Part shown: positions 26,360-35,105 of the stretch, in pieces
Numbering within the stretch: the first letter of the stretch is position 1
Layout of the letters: each line of letters opens with the position of its first letter
DNA from: Nitriliruptorales bacterium
Lineage (GTDB): Bacteria > Actinomycetota > Nitriliruptoria > Euzebyales > Egibacteraceae
Direction of reading: 5' to 3'
Assembly (NCBI GenBank): GCA_009377835.1
Contig: WHTG01000002.1
Coordinates: forward strand, 1-49,725
Length of the DNA stretch: 49,725 nucleotides
Made by a program: the position numbers and the translations under genes
Notes under the pieces: model-generated
Told to the model about the DNA's origin: nothing
Seen by the model: the letters and a program-made list of their open reading frames with translations, nothing else
Databases searched by the model: none

Positions 26360-27093
26360 CTCCCGCCCGGACGTTCGCCACCACACACCGCGTGCTGCGA
26401 CAGCTGGCCGCCGATCCCCGTAGCGTGATGCTCCTGCTGGCCGTCCCCGCGCTCCTGCTGTGGCTGCTCGACATCGTCTACCGGCAGCGGCCCGCTTCCT
26501 TCCAGGCGGTGGGCATCCCGATCTTCGCGATCGCACCGTTCATCGGCATGTTCCTGGTGACGTCCGTGACCGTCCTTCGCGAGCGCCGTAGCGGAACGCT
26601 GGAGCGCCTGTTGACGACGCCGTTGGGAAAGGCCGATCTGCTTCTGGGTTACCAGCTCGCGTTCGGCCTCGTCGCGATCGCGCAGGTCCTTGTGTTGACG
26701 CTGCTCGCCCTCGGCCCGTTGGACCTGACGTTCGCCGGACCACCCTGGATGGTCGGCGTGGTCGGCGTGCTCGACGCGCTCTTGGGATCCGCTCTGGGGC
26801 TGTTCGCCAGTGCTTTCGCTGCGAGCGAATTCCAGGCGGTCCAGTTCTTGCCGGCGCTGGTCTTCCCGCAACTCATCCTGGGCGGGGTGCTCGCCCCGAC
26901 CGACGAACTGCCGCGTGCGTTGCAGTACGTCTCCGACCTGCTGCCGCTCACCTACGCGCTCGAGGCGGTTCGCACCGTCGCCACCGAGACGGCCGTGGAC
27001 TCAGGATTGTGGGCGGATGTCGGCGTCGTGGCGGGGACGGTCGTCCTTGCCGTGGCGTTGGGCGCGGCGACCCTACGGCGGCGCACAGCGTGA
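26356..27093 (+). CDS. ABC-2 type transporter permease
   Basis: 245 residues with about six membrane helices. VTVLRERRSGTLERLLTTPLGKADLLLGY is the conserved ABC-2 coupling-helix region, and the last third (LVFPQLILGGVLAPTDELP, then LPLTYALEAVR) is also typical. It pairs with the ATPase whose stop overlaps its start. Its own stop overlaps the TetR GTG (GTGA, 27090-27093). The three genes are a single coupled unit. Confidence 0.9.
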   Translation: MTPARTFATTHRVLRQLAADPRSVMLLLAVPALLLWLLDIVYRQRPASFQAVGIPIFAIAPFIGMFLVTSVTVLRERRSGTLERLLTTPLGKADLLLGYQLAFGLVAIAQVLVLTLLALGPLDLTFAGPPWMVGVVGVLDALLGSALGLFASAFAASEFQAVQFLPALVFPQLILGGVLAPTDELPRALQYVSDLLPLTYALEAVRTVATETAVDSGLWADVGVVAGTVVLAVALGAATLRRRTA

Positions 27094-27668
27094 GCCCGAG
27101 CGGCCGCCGGCCGGGAACCACCCGCACCCGCGAAGCCATCCTGGCGGCCGCGCGCGCAGCCTTTGCGGCGAGGGGCTACACCGCCGCGTCACTGCGACAG
27201 GTGGCGTCCGACGCCGACGTCGACGCGGCCCTTGTCATGCACTACTTCGGCTCCAAACGCGGCCTGTTCGCCGCCGCGATCGGCATGCCTGTGGACGTCG
27301 ACGGCCTCCTCGACCAGCTCCGTGACGGACCGGTGGACACCCTCGGCGAGCGACTCGCCCGGTTCTACCTCCGGATGATCGACGCGCCGAGCAGCCCCGT
27401 CGTCGCACTCCTGCGTTCGGCCGCGTCAGACGACGAGGCCGCACGAATGGTGCGGGAGTTCATCAGCCAGGAGGTCATCGCGCGACTCGTCGACACGCTC
27501 GACGTACCCGACGCCGCGCTTCGTGCCACGCTCGTCGGAACGCAACTGGTTGGGATGGCCGTCCTGCGGCGAGTCGTCGGCGTGGAGCCGCTGGCTTCCG
27601 CCCGGCCCGAGGTCGTGCTGGCCTGGGTCGGGCCCACGGTGCAGCGCTACCTCACCGGCGCCGTGTAG
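27090..27668 (+). CDS. TetR-family repressor of the ABC exporter
   Basis: 192 residues from a GTG overlapping the permease stop. TREAILAAARAAFAARGYTAASLRQVA and ALVMHYFGSKRGLFAAAI make the TetR helix-turn-helix. The C-terminal effector domain resembles the TetR_C_17-like group found with ABC-2 exporters. It most likely binds the palindrome at 25562-25579 and represses its own operon until an exported compound binds. This is inferred from context. Confidence 0.88.
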   Translation: MSPSGRRPGTTRTREAILAAARAAFAARGYTAASLRQVASDADVDAALVMHYFGSKRGLFAAAIGMPVDVDGLLDQLRDGPVDTLGERLARFYLRMIDAPSSPVVALLRSAASDDEAARMVREFISQEVIARLVDTLDVPDAALRATLVGTQLVGMAVLRRVVGVEPLASARPEVVLAWVGPTVQRYLTGAV

Positions 27669-27788
27669 CGGCCAGGTCTTCCCTATCCGCTGGACGGGGC
27701 GCGTTCACCCGCTCGAGCTCGTTCATGTACACCCGCAGCGACGACGGCGGCGACTCGGCGCCAGGCCGGCGGCGCAGCCCCCGCGGAC

Positions 27789-28484
27789 TCAGTCGAACAG
27801 CACGTCCAGCGCCTGCCGCTCGAGGTCTGTCCATCGCCGGACGTGGCCCCGGACCTCCTCGACCTCCTCCTCATCCAGGTGGTCAGTCCCGTCGGGCGTG
27901 ATACGGCAGACGTCGACAGGGCCGCCGACACTGGGTGCCGTTATCCGCAATGCATCGATCACCCGGACCGCACCCACCACGCCGTACGACACCGACCGCT
28001 CGGTCATCCGGAAATGCGCCAGCAACGCCCCGGCTTGCTGCGCCATCGCCGCGCCGCTGCCCACCGCGTGGAAACCGATGTCCTCGTACCGGCTCACCAT
28101 GCCGTTGGGATTGATCTCGATGATGAACGGCCGACCATGGGCGTAGCCGGCTGTCAGCACATACGCCGAAGGCGTACCCGCGGTGTCCTCGCCCGGGATG
28201 TGCTCGATGAAGTTGTCGTAGTGGTGGCGCAGGACCGGTACGACGAACCGCTGCAGCGCCCGGTCGACATCCGCGGAATCCAGTATCACACCTGCCGAAT
28301 CCCGGAAGCCCTCCTCCAGTTCCGCCAACACCCCTCGCGCGCCGCTGCCGCCCCAAGCGGCGTGATCGCCGAGCGGGTGCAGCTTCTGCGCCGGGTAGCT
28401 CATGCCGCGGCCGCTGTCGGTGATCTGCGAGTCGGAAGCCATGACCAACCCATCGTCGCAGCGGATGGACAAGACAACGGTCAT
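27789..28484 (-). CDS. Proteasome-family Ntn hydrolase (beta-subunit-like), no propeptide
   Basis: 231 residues. The N-terminus reads MTVVLSIRCDDGLVMASDSQ. After Met removal, Thr becomes residue 1, and Asp17 and Lys33 (the catalytic D17/K33 of 20S beta subunits) fall exactly in place; VGSGAAMAQQ supplies the later Ser/Gly loop. Ordinary beta subunits need a cleaved propeptide, but here the Thr is exposed directly. No alpha subunit, Mpa or Pup gene is nearby, so this is a separate proteasome-like lineage. It begins 24 bp downstream of the DrrB-like permease on the same strand and may be in its operon. Substrate and oligomer are unknown. Confidence 0.8.
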   Translation of the reverse strand: MTVVLSIRCDDGLVMASDSQITDSGRGMSYPAQKLHPLGDHAAWGGSGARGVLAELEEGFRDSAGVILDSADVDRALQRFVVPVLRHHYDNFIEHIPGEDTAGTPSAYVLTAGYAHGRPFIIEINPNGMVSRYEDIGFHAVGSGAAMAQQAGALLAHFRMTERSVSYGVVGAVRVIDALRITAPSVGGPVDVCRITPDGTDHLDEEEVEEVRGHVRRWTDLERQALDVLFD

Positions 28485-28508
28485 CGCAGGCTCCGGCGAG
28501 GGTCGCTT

Positions 28509-29345
28509 CTAATGAAGGTTGCGGAACCGCCGCATCGTAAGAGGCCCGAAGACCGCGACGAACACGGCGGACATCAGCAAGATGATGCCGATCTGCGATG
28601 ACGTCGCCGTGCCGTGCATGAGACCCCGGATGGCCGTCACCAGATGCGTGATGGGATTGAGCCGCACGGCGACCTGCAACCAGCCGGGCATCGTTTCCGG
28701 ATCCACCAACACGTTGCTCATGAACGTCAGCGGGAACAGGACCATCATGCTGGCGTACATGACTGACTCAGGCTTGCGCATGACCAGACCGAAGAGCGTC
28801 CACAACCACGACAGGCTGAAGCAGAAGATCAGCAGGAGCCCGACGGCGAGCAGGATGCCGACCACGCCGGCTTTCGGCCGAAAGCCGAGCGCCAGCCCGA
28901 GCACCAGCATGATCGCCGACGCCAAGGAGTAACGCAGCGCATCGCCCAACAGCGCACCGACGATGACCGACGGCTGCCAGATGGGCAGGGAGCGGAAGCG
29001 GTCGAACACCCCCTTCGTGATGTCGTTGTTCAAACCCATGCCGGTGTACATCGTGATCATCGTCACGGTCATTACGAGGATCCCGGGCAGGACGAACTGC
29101 AGGTAGTCCCCCGTCGATCCGGCCAGGGCACCGCCGAAAATGTAGGTGAACAGCAGCAGGAACATGATCGGAAACATCGTCACGTCGAACAGCTGCTCGG
29201 GAACGTGCTTGATCTTGAGCAGCGCTCGCCAGCCGAACGTCAGGGACGCCGACAGCGACGAGACCGGTGTCGGCCGCTCGCCGATCGACAGCGTCGAACG
29301 GACAGCGTCCTCGGCCAGTGGCTGCGGTGCGGTGGTCGTGGTCAT
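28509..29345 (-). CDS. DrrB-like ABC-2 permease
   Basis: 278 residues with six membrane helices after a 45-residue soluble N-terminus. [20 protein letters not shown] and [15 protein letters not shown] form the conserved ABC-2/DrrB coupling region, and [20 protein letters not shown] is the typical signature near the last loop. Its ATG overlaps the ATPase stop (ATGA, 29342-29345). The pair is a daunorubicin-resistance-type exporter, which in actinobacteria moves drugs, lipids or siderophores. The frame extends upstream to 29792 but that part is antisense to Walker-motif coding sequence. Confidence 0.9.
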   Translation of the reverse strand: MTTTTAPQPLAEDAVRSTLSIGERPTPVSSLSASLTFGWRALLKIKHVPEQLFDVTMFPIMFLLLFTYIFGGALAGSTGDYLQFVLPGILVMTVTMITMYTGMGLNNDITKGVFDRFRSLPIWQPSVIVGALLGDALRYSLASAIMLVLGLALGFRPKAGVVGILLAVGLLLIFCFSLSWLWTLFGLVMRKPESVMYASMMVLFPLTFMSNVLVDPETMPGWLQVAVRLNPITHLVTAIRGLMHGTATSSQIGIILLMSAVFVAVFGPLTMRRFRNLH

Positions 29346-30328
29346 GCCGCGTCCTCCTCGGTTGCGTCGCGGCGCTCCTCCGCCGGGTGGCCCGTCAGGG
29401 CCAGGAAAACCTCGTCCAGGCTCGGCTGTCCAAGCGCGAAGTCGGTAACCGCCATGCCCGAACGCGCCAGGTCCGCCAGTGCGTACGCGACCTGCTCGGC
29501 GTCCGCGACGGTGGCCGACAGCGCGGTCGGATCGCCTTCGAGATGGACCGGTGCGGACAGGGCCGCCGACAACAACTGCTCGGCCTCGGCTCGCTGGAAC
29601 GGATCCTGCAACCGCACCCGCAGCGTGCCTCCGCCGACCTGCGACTTCAGGTCGCTGCTCGTGCCCTCGGCGATGACCTTGCCGTTGTCGATCACGGCGA
29701 TCCGGTCGGCGAGCTGGTCGGCCTCGTCGAGGTACTGGGTGGTGAGCAGCACCGTCGTCCCCTCGGCGACCAACGCGCGCACGATGGCCCACACCTGGCT
29801 GCGGCTGCGCGGGTCCAGGCCCGTGGTCGGCTCGTCGAGGAACATCAGGTCGGGTGTGACGACCAGGCTGGCGGCGATGTCGAGGCGACGGCGCTCCCCG
29901 CCGGAGAAGGTCTTGACCTGCCGGCCGGCGGCATGGGCGAGTCCGAAGGCATCCAGCAGCTCGGCGGCCCTGCGCTTTGACTCAGGCCGGGTACGGCCGA
30001 GCAGTCGCGCCAACAGGATCAGGTTCTCGGCGCCCGTGAGGTCCTCGTCGACCGACGCGAATTGACCGGTCAGGCTGACGCGTCGGCGGACCTCCGCACC
30101 GTGAGTAGCGACGTCGTGTCCGAGGACCCGGGCGGTGCCGGCGTCCGGCTTGAGCAGCGTCGCGAGCATACGCATGGTCGTCGTCTTGCCCGCGCCGTTC
30201 GGGCCGAGGAACCCGTACACGCCACCCTGACGTACGGCGAGGTCGACGCCGTCGACGGCTCTGACGTCGCCGAAGTGCTTGACCAGGCCGGACGCCTCGA
30301 TCGCGAGATCAGGTTGCACCGTGTTCAC
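29342..30328 (-). CDS. DrrA-type ABC transporter ATP-binding protein
   Basis: 328 residues. Walker A is [15 protein letters not shown]-loop [19 protein letters not shown], signature [14 protein letters not shown], Walker [17 protein letters not shown]. The C-terminal 90-residue domain ([12 protein letters not shown] to [14 protein letters not shown]) is specific to the DrrA family. The GTG at 30328 overlaps the TGA of the frameshifted SRPBCC gene upstream (GTGA, 30325-30328), so the ATPase was once third-base coupled to that gene. Expression may now depend on another start or promoter. Confidence 0.92.
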   Translation of the reverse strand: MNTVQPDLAIEASGLVKHFGDVRAVDGVDLAVRQGGVYGFLGPNGAGKTTTMRMLATLLKPDAGTARVLGHDVATHGAEVRRRVSLTGQFASVDEDLTGAENLILLARLLGRTRPESKRRAAELLDAFGLAHAAGRQVKTFSGGERRRLDIAASLVVTPDLMFLDEPTTGLDPRSRSQVWAIVRALVAEGTTVLLTTQYLDEADQLADRIAVIDNGKVIAEGTSSDLKSQVGGGTLRVRLQDPFQRAEAEQLLSAALSAPVHLEGDPTALSATVADAEQVAYALADLARSGMAVTDFALGQPSLDEVFLALTGHPAEERRDATEEDAA

Positions 30329-30896
30329 CAGCCTTCCTTGTCTGCCCCGGCATCCGGAACGGTAAGAGATGAACTGGACTTCAAGTCAAGACCTTCGAAG
30401 CGTTGCATCAGCCATCGCTTCCAGCGGGGTTCTTCACGCGCCACGATCTCGGCACCGCCGTCGCCGTACAGGTAGGCCCGCACCGATACGAAGACACCAC
30501 GGTGCAGCCCCGTATTGACGTTGAACGAGCCGGCCACGGTTCTTCGCTGTGCAGCAGGTAGCCGAAGTCGTCAACAACCTCGACGGTGCCCGTCATTCCC
30601 GTCACGCCCTGCGGCGTCGGGAAGCCGTCTCCCGCCCGGGCACCAGTCAGGCCGAGCGCGCGCGCCAGCTCGGCGTGAACGGCTTCCCTGCCGCCTTGCA
30701 CCGTGCCGAGCGCCCACAGGTTCGCTGCGGGCTCGCCGGCGAAGTGTTCCAGGTACAGCCGCAGGTTGTGCAGGCACCACATCCAGCCCTCGTCGCTGCC
30801 TTCCAGCTGGTCCTCCCAGTCCTCGCCGTCACGCACGAACCCGCTCACAAAGCATCGAACCCCTTGCCGCTCCTCGATCTCCGCCGGAACAACCAT
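30325..30896 (-). pseudogene. Frameshifted SRPBCC (AHSA1-like) gene upstream of the DrrA gene
   Basis: From 30896 the frame reads an AHSA1/SRPBCC C-terminal region: VPAEIEERQGVRCFVSGF, EDQLEGSDEGW, then CLHNLRLYLEHFAGEPAANL. Near 30535-30545 it leaves the conserved sequence; a one-base shift restores it as AGSFNVNTGLHRGVFVSVRA and WKRWLMQRFEG, ending at TGA 30325-30327. The first 70 or so residues of a normal SRPBCC protein are missing. So the gene has both a 5' truncation and an internal frameshift. Its stop still overlaps the ATPase start, preserving the old operon layout. Confidence 0.72.
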
Positions 30897-31110
30897 CCTG
30901 CTCGTCGTGGTACTTCGAGACCAGGTGGATAACAGCCGCCGTCAGTTCCTCCGCCGAACGCCGCGCGTCGCCATGCCACCGACCTCGCGCACCACCCTGG
31001 GGGCCAGCGCGATGACGTACGCGGCGGAGAGTCGATCGCGCAGGCGGGCCGGATCGCTGCCCGGGTCCCCCATCCCGTCGGGCGACACCACGTAGCCGGC
31101 CGCCGTCCAT
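30897..31110 (-). pseudogene. Decayed gene fragment, family not recognised
   Basis: Just upstream of the SRPBCC remnant the minus strand reads RLRDRLSAAYVIALAPRVV in one frame, then after a shift near 30960 SAEELTAAVIHLVSKYHDEQ in another. Both stretches look helical and protein-like rather than random, and no start or stop bounds an intact gene. I cannot name the family. It may be the N-terminal partner of the SRPBCC gene or a second lost gene. Confidence 0.4.
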
Positions 31111-31406
31111 CAGGAGGGCTCGGTCAAGCCGCCCCATTGGCGGGTCTCAGCCTCTTCGACCAGGCCGTGGGCGGCCCGACGCCCAGGACGAGACCCTTAC
31201 CGGGGACCCGCCGCCGGACTGGGACGCGTGGCTCGACGAGTGAGCTGCTGGTTCAGGGGGCGCGCCTCGTGTCGGTCATGAGGTCGGTGCCGAGATCGAC
31301 CAGGAACCGGGCATAAAGCGATGCGCAATATCCCGGGCACACATGTGCCGCGTCCGGCGCGGGCCTCAGCGGAGGCCCGACCCGCGGCCGTGCGTACACT
31401 GCCCTG
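31111..31406. other. Intergenic DNA without an intact gene
   Basis: No intact gene is visible. On the plus strand a short frame ending at TGA 31241-31243 reads GDPPPDWDAWLDE, which resembles an acidic protein tail, but nothing upstream supports it. Promoter sequence for the MOSC gene should lie in the last 100 bp. Confidence 0.4.
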
Positions 31407-32168
31407 ATGGCGGTGGTTGCGGCGCTACGGGTGGCTCCCGTCAAAGGTCTGGCGACGGTGAGCCGGGACAGAATCCGGATCGACTCGTGCGGTGTCACGG
31501 AGGACCGGCGCGTGTTCCTGCTCGACGAGCACGGATCCGTGATGACATTGCGCAGCCATCCCCACCTCGTCCAGGTCGTCCCCGCTCTCGATCTGGATCG
31601 CGGAATCATCCGTGTGAGCTTGCCCGACGGCACTGCGGCCTCGTCTTGCGTGCACGACGTGGCCGAGGAGGCACGCGCCACGCTGTTCGGCAAGGAACGG
31701 GCGGGCCGCGTGCTACGGGGCGACGTCGCCGATGCGCTGTCGAGCGCCGCAGGGGAACGGGTGCGTGTCGTCGTTGCGGATCACGCAGGGATGGGGTGGG
31801 ACGACGGTGCGGTCTCGCTCCTGGGGCGGCCGTCCGCGGCAGCCGTGGGAACTCCCGCCGGCGACACCGCCCGCTACCGGATGCTCGTGGAGATCGAGGG
31901 CACGCACCCGTTCGAGGAGGACACCTGGATCGGCCGGGAGATCGCACTTGGCGACGCCCGGGTGAAGGTGACGAATCAGCTGGGCCGCTGCGTCGTCATC
32001 ACCCAGTCTCCGACCTCGGGCAACAAAGATTGGGACGGCCTGCGCGCGTTGGCGGAACAACGTGGCCGCAATCTGCTGTGTCTCGGGGTGATCGCCGATG
32101 TCGTGGCACCCGGAGAGGTCCGTGTCGGCGCAGAGGTCCGCGTGGCTGGCACGACCACTGGGACATGA
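31407..32168 (+). CDS. MOSC-domain protein
   Basis: 253 residues. An N-terminal MOSC_N beta-barrel (VVAALRVAPVKGLATVSRDR) precedes the MOSC domain, whose hallmark is LGRCVVITQSPTSGNKDWD with the conserved Cys195. MOSC proteins carry sulfur or bind molybdenum cofactor, for example Moco sulfurase C-termini and mARC/YiiM-like enzymes that reduce N-hydroxylated compounds. The gene is 4.2 kb from the Mo-dependent CO dehydrogenase cluster, so a role in Mo enzyme metabolism is plausible but unproved. Confidence 0.88.
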   Translation: MAVVAALRVAPVKGLATVSRDRIRIDSCGVTEDRRVFLLDEHGSVMTLRSHPHLVQVVPALDLDRGIIRVSLPDGTAASSCVHDVAEEARATLFGKERAGRVLRGDVADALSSAAGERVRVVVADHAGMGWDDGAVSLLGRPSAAAVGTPAGDTARYRMLVEIEGTHPFEEDTWIGREIALGDARVKVTNQLGRCVVITQSPTSGNKDWDGLRALAEQRGRNLLCLGVIADVVAPGEVRVGAEVRVAGTTTGT

Positions 32169-32204
32169 CTGGAGGAAGATCGTCGCCGCCCCGCCGGCGC
32201 GTCC

Positions 32205-32241
32205 AGGATCCCAGGTACGAGGATCCCATGTACGAGGGTCC
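32205..32241. repeat. Short tandem repeat, 15-bp unit AGGATCCCAGGTACG
   Basis: Two near-identical 15-bp units (32205-32219 and 32220-32234, one mismatch) and the start of a third (AGGGTCC) follow the MOSC stop. The region to 32342 holds no gene that I can support, and no clear terminator hairpin with a T-run. Confidence 0.55.
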
Positions 32242-32342
32242 GAGAGGACCGACACTCCAGGGCGCGACGAAAGGAGTCCCTCCGCTGGGGAGTGCCTCCA
32301 TTGGCGGCCGCTGGGCCGGATGAGGTTGCAGTGAGCGGTCCG

Positions 32343-33047
32343 TCAGATGGTCGCGAGATCCCTCTGTGAGGACTCCAGCTCCTGTGCCTCGATGGTCACC
32401 GGCTGCGTCTTGCTGCGGCCGACCCACACCAGGCCGAACCCGGCGACGATCAGCACTGCGCCGATGCCCGCGAACATGCCCGCGAGGGCCAGCACCATCT
32501 GCAGTGCAGAGTGGGTCACGGTGCCAACGCCCAGCTCGCCGATCAGTCCATGGGTCGTGCCGTTCCACGCCTGGGCGCGGACCAGACCATCGATCGGGTG
32601 CTCGCGGTCGAATGCGGTCCAGTAGCGGCCGTCGACGTCCACGTCATATGAGCCGGCCTCGAAGGTCTCGCCGTTGTACTCGACGTCCTCATCCAGCACG
32701 ACCGTCTGCGTGCCGGTGAGGGTGTGGTAGGCGACCGTCGCCATCTGGAACATGTACTCCGACGCGGTGTTCACCAGCGGGTCGTTGGGGTCGAGGTCTG
32801 CTTCGACGACGGGGTAGTCCCAGTCCTCGGTGAGCAGGGCCATGATGGCCTCGGCACCTTCGGTCTCACCGCGGTCGGTCAGCTGGCCGTCTTCGTTGTA
32901 GGCCAGCGTGACGTTCTGCTGGGCGCTGAACGCCTGCAGGGACTTGTAGCCGGCCTGCGACTTCGCGTAGGCGACCCCGCCGCCCACCACGAATCCGAGT
33001 CCGATGATTGCCAGGATGAATCCAAGGGTCTTGATGCGTGCCTGCAT
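32343..33047 (-). CDS. Two-helix membrane protein with extracytoplasmic domain, unknown function
   Basis: 234 residues. A first helix (GFILAIIGLGFVVGGGVAYA) is followed by a roughly 140-residue hydrophilic domain (acidic, EDWDYPVVEADLDPNDPLV), then a second helix (LALAGMFAGIGAVLIVAGFG) and a short basic tail. It probably sits in the membrane with the loop outside. I chose the ATG at 33047, which has GAGGA 9 nt upstream; a GTG at 33062 would add five residues. The family appears to be a conserved actinobacterial type but I cannot name it. Confidence 0.68.
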   Translation of the reverse strand: MQARIKTLGFILAIIGLGFVVGGGVAYAKSQAGYKSLQAFSAQQNVTLAYNEDGQLTDRGETEGAEAIMALLTEDWDYPVVEADLDPNDPLVNTASEYMFQMATVAYHTLTGTQTVVLDEDVEYNGETFEAGSYDVDVDGRYWTAFDREHPIDGLVRAQAWNGTTHGLIGELGVGTVTHSALQMVLALAGMFAGIGAVLIVAGFGLVWVGRSKTQPVTIEAQELESSQRDLATI

Positions 33048-33348
33048 CGTGATCGTCCTCACTTGGTCGTTTGATGTCTGCCCACACCATCGGCGAACGG
33101 CGACGCCTGCGATACGACCGTGAGGCCCGGTCAGAGGGACCGAATGGCCCTACGCGGGTACGGGACTTCGGTCCAGGTCGCGCAGGACCCCGCCACCTGC
33201 CGTGGAGACCGCAGCCCGCAATTCCAACGATCCGAGGATCCCGCCGTTGCCTCGGGTGAATGGCGCACAGCCCGCCATGTAGCGTCGGGTACCACCGCGG
33301 CGACTCGCGCACGGCGATACCCGGACGCTCCACGGGATGGCCGATCGG
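33048..33348. other. Gene-free spacer between membrane protein and dodecin
   Basis: This 301-bp stretch shows no convincing coding frame, RNA gene or terminator. It must hold the promoter of the membrane-protein gene at its left end and the 3' region of dodecin at its right. Confidence 0.5.
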
Positions 33349-33552
33349 CTACTCCAGAACGAAGGTGACGAGCAGATTGACCTTGTAGGCCTTGATCTCG
33401 CCGTTCTCCAGCATCACGTTCTGGTCCTTGACCCATGCCGATTCGATGTTGCGCAGGGTCTGGTTGGCCCGGTTGAGGCCGACCTTGACGGCGTCCTCGA
33501 AACTTTCGGACGAGGAGGCACTGATCTCACTGACCCGGGCGACGCTTTCCAT
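33349..33552 (-). CDS. Dodecin (flavin-binding storage protein)
   Basis: 67 residues, the usual dodecin length. ESFEDAVKVGLNRANQTLRN is the dodecin helix, followed by IESAWVKDQNVMLENGEIKA and a final beta strand VNLLVTFVLE. The Trp in SAWV is the position that stacks on flavin in dodecins. Family members form hollow dodecamers that store FMN or coenzyme A. AAAGGAAGAAG upstream of the ATG at 33552 is a good ribosome site. It is a lone gene. Confidence 0.92.
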   Translation of the reverse strand: MESVARVSEISASSSESFEDAVKVGLNRANQTLRNIESAWVKDQNVMLENGEIKAYKVNLLVTFVLE

Positions 33553-33702
33553 TGCTTCTTCCTTTCGCCGATGAACCCCACGTGGGGACTACCTCAACCC
33601 TTGGCTGTCACGCGCAGGCTGAAACACGGCCGCCGGGTGGTCGCGTGGGACTGGGCCGGGGAGATCCGGCTGCGCATGCCGCAGTCCGGTCCGTCGTGCG
33701 GG

Positions 33703-34788
33703 TCACAGCGGCAGCGTGGTGCGGATCCAGTCCGCCAGCACAGGATCGGTGACCGTCAGCCCTTCCTGGCTCTCGATCAGATCACCGTCGGCGAGGAGGC
33801 GGTCTCGGGCATGCGCGGCGGCGCCGTGGCTGACGTCCAACAGGATGGCGGCGTTTCCGAAGATCGCCCCGCCGGACGCGACGATCCGGAGCACGTCGCG
33901 TTCGGCGCGCTGGAAGTGGGAGAACAGGCGCTCCATCGGGTCGGCGGACACCCGCCGGACCTCCTCAACAGCCAAGGCCCAGGTCGACGCGTCGACCGAT
34001 CCGCCCTCGGGTGTATGCCGCCATGCCGCGTCGGCGAGCTGCATCGTGCGCTGCGGGTGACCGGCCGCGAACTCGGTGAGCCGCCCCGGCAGCAGCCCGG
34101 CGCCCCGGCCGGTCGCGGCGAAACCGTCAACCACCATGTCCGTGACCGCAGCGTCAGAAAGTGGCCCGATCGTCATGAGATCGGCCTGGGCGTAGAAGGG
34201 TTCGACACGGTTGGTGAACAACTGGCGCATGACCGACGGCATCGATCCCGCGAAGACGATGCCGAGATCCGTGTAATGGTGCTGCAGTGCCGTGCGCAGG
34301 GCGCCGGCGGCCCCGCCGACCGTGGCGATGGAGGAGAATTCGTCGAGGATCAGCAGGGTCGGAACCCGGGTCGCCGTCGTTACGAGGACGTCCAGCAGGA
34401 GGCCGAGGCGGGCGACGGGATCCGGGCGGTCCTTTGCGGGGCGCGAGAATTCAACTCGCGCCACGCCCAGCCTCAGCTGCAGCGACGCGGCGAACGGAGC
34501 CGCATCCGCTGTGAAGGGCGTGTCGGCCGCGGCCAACGCCTTGTCGACACGGAACACCAGGTCGGCCATGGACGTGACCTCGTACAAATCCACCCACACC
34601 GTCGACATCTCGGTCAGCTCCACCGCGAGTCGCCGCAGCAGGCTGGTCTTGCCGTAGCGGCGCGGCCCGACGAGCGCCGTGACACGACGTGCCGTCACCC
34701 GCCCGATCAGATCGTCGAGCAACTCGTCGCGGCCGCGCACGTCGGCGGGATCCAGCGGCCCCTGGTACTTGAACGGCGATTCCTCCAC
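33703..34788 (-). CDS. AAA ATPase of the archaeal-type (PF01637-like) STAND group
   Basis: 361 residues from a GTG at 34788. Walker A is GPRRYGKTSLL (41-51), Walker B LLILDEFSS, and sensor-type region GSMPSVMRQLF follows. A C-terminal winged helix lies at about 290-360. These ATPases occur as single, often mobile or defence-associated genes in archaea and actinobacteria, and their role is unclear. A perfect palindrome sits 9 nt before the start, which suggests autoregulation. The gene converges with dodecin's strand (same direction) and is divergent from SnoaL. Confidence 0.88.
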   Translation of the reverse strand: MEESPFKYQGPLDPADVRGRDELLDDLIGRVTARRVTALVGPRRYGKTSLLRRLAVELTEMSTVWVDLYEVTSMADLVFRVDKALAAADTPFTADAAPFAASLQLRLGVARVEFSRPAKDRPDPVARLGLLLDVLVTTATRVPTLLILDEFSSIATVGGAAGALRTALQHHYTDLGIVFAGSMPSVMRQLFTNRVEPFYAQADLMTIGPLSDAAVTDMVVDGFAATGRGAGLLPGRLTEFAAGHPQRTMQLADAAWRHTPEGGSVDASTWALAVEEVRRVSADPMERLFSHFQRAERDVLRIVASGGAIFGNAAILLDVSHGAAAHARDRLLADGDLIESQEGLTVTDPVLADWIRTTLPL

Positions 34789-34796
34789 CCGGCTAG

Positions 34797-34815
34797 CCTA
34801 CTGTAAAACAGTAGG
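34797..34815. promoter_or_regulatory. Perfect palindrome at the start of the AAA ATPase gene
   Basis: CCTACTGTAAAACAGTAGG is a perfect inverted repeat with 8-bp arms and a 3-bp spacer. It begins 9 bp upstream of the GTG at 34788, where the ribosome site would lie, and is far more AT-rich than its surroundings. A short T/A-type operator so close to a start suggests a repressor site, possibly the ATPase's own wHTH. It is too short and T-poor downstream to be a terminator. Confidence 0.6.
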
Positions 34816-35105
34816 AAATGGCGGCTGTTTTGCGGACTATCCGACCTGAGCGGTCGCGTCAGCCGGCGCTCCAGCCTCGGGCGGACGATGCCGCGCCGAT
34901 ATCCGCCACGCCTCACACCGTCCCGAACTCTTGCCAGGAGGTAGACCAACGGCAAGGAAGGCGAGCACAATCGTCGGCAACCTCGCGCCGTATTCTGCGA
35001 CGGCGGCGACATCACAGACCTGATCCCGGGTGAGCGGCTCGTCATGGGCACCGGCGACCCGGAAGCCTGACTCCGGCTGAGCATCGTTTGCGAAAGGGGC
35101 GGCTG
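34816..35105. other. Spacer between AAA ATPase and SnoaL gene, with a possible short remnant
   Basis: No complete gene is present. A plus-strand frame ending at TGA about 35068 reads DGGDITDLIPGERLVMGTGD, which looks like a protein tail, preceded by an in-frame stop near 34943. It may be a remnant of a lost gene. The SnoaL promoter probably lies at the right end. Confidence 0.4.

Noticed and set aside
27669-27834. Possible 60-residue minus-strand protein ending RREDL-like tail
   Set aside because: No ribosome site or family match; it overlaps the 3' ends of two real genes.
33337-34806. 489-codon plus-strand frame across dodecin and AAA ATPase
   Set aside because: It spans two well-supported genes in reverse and shows no domain signature.
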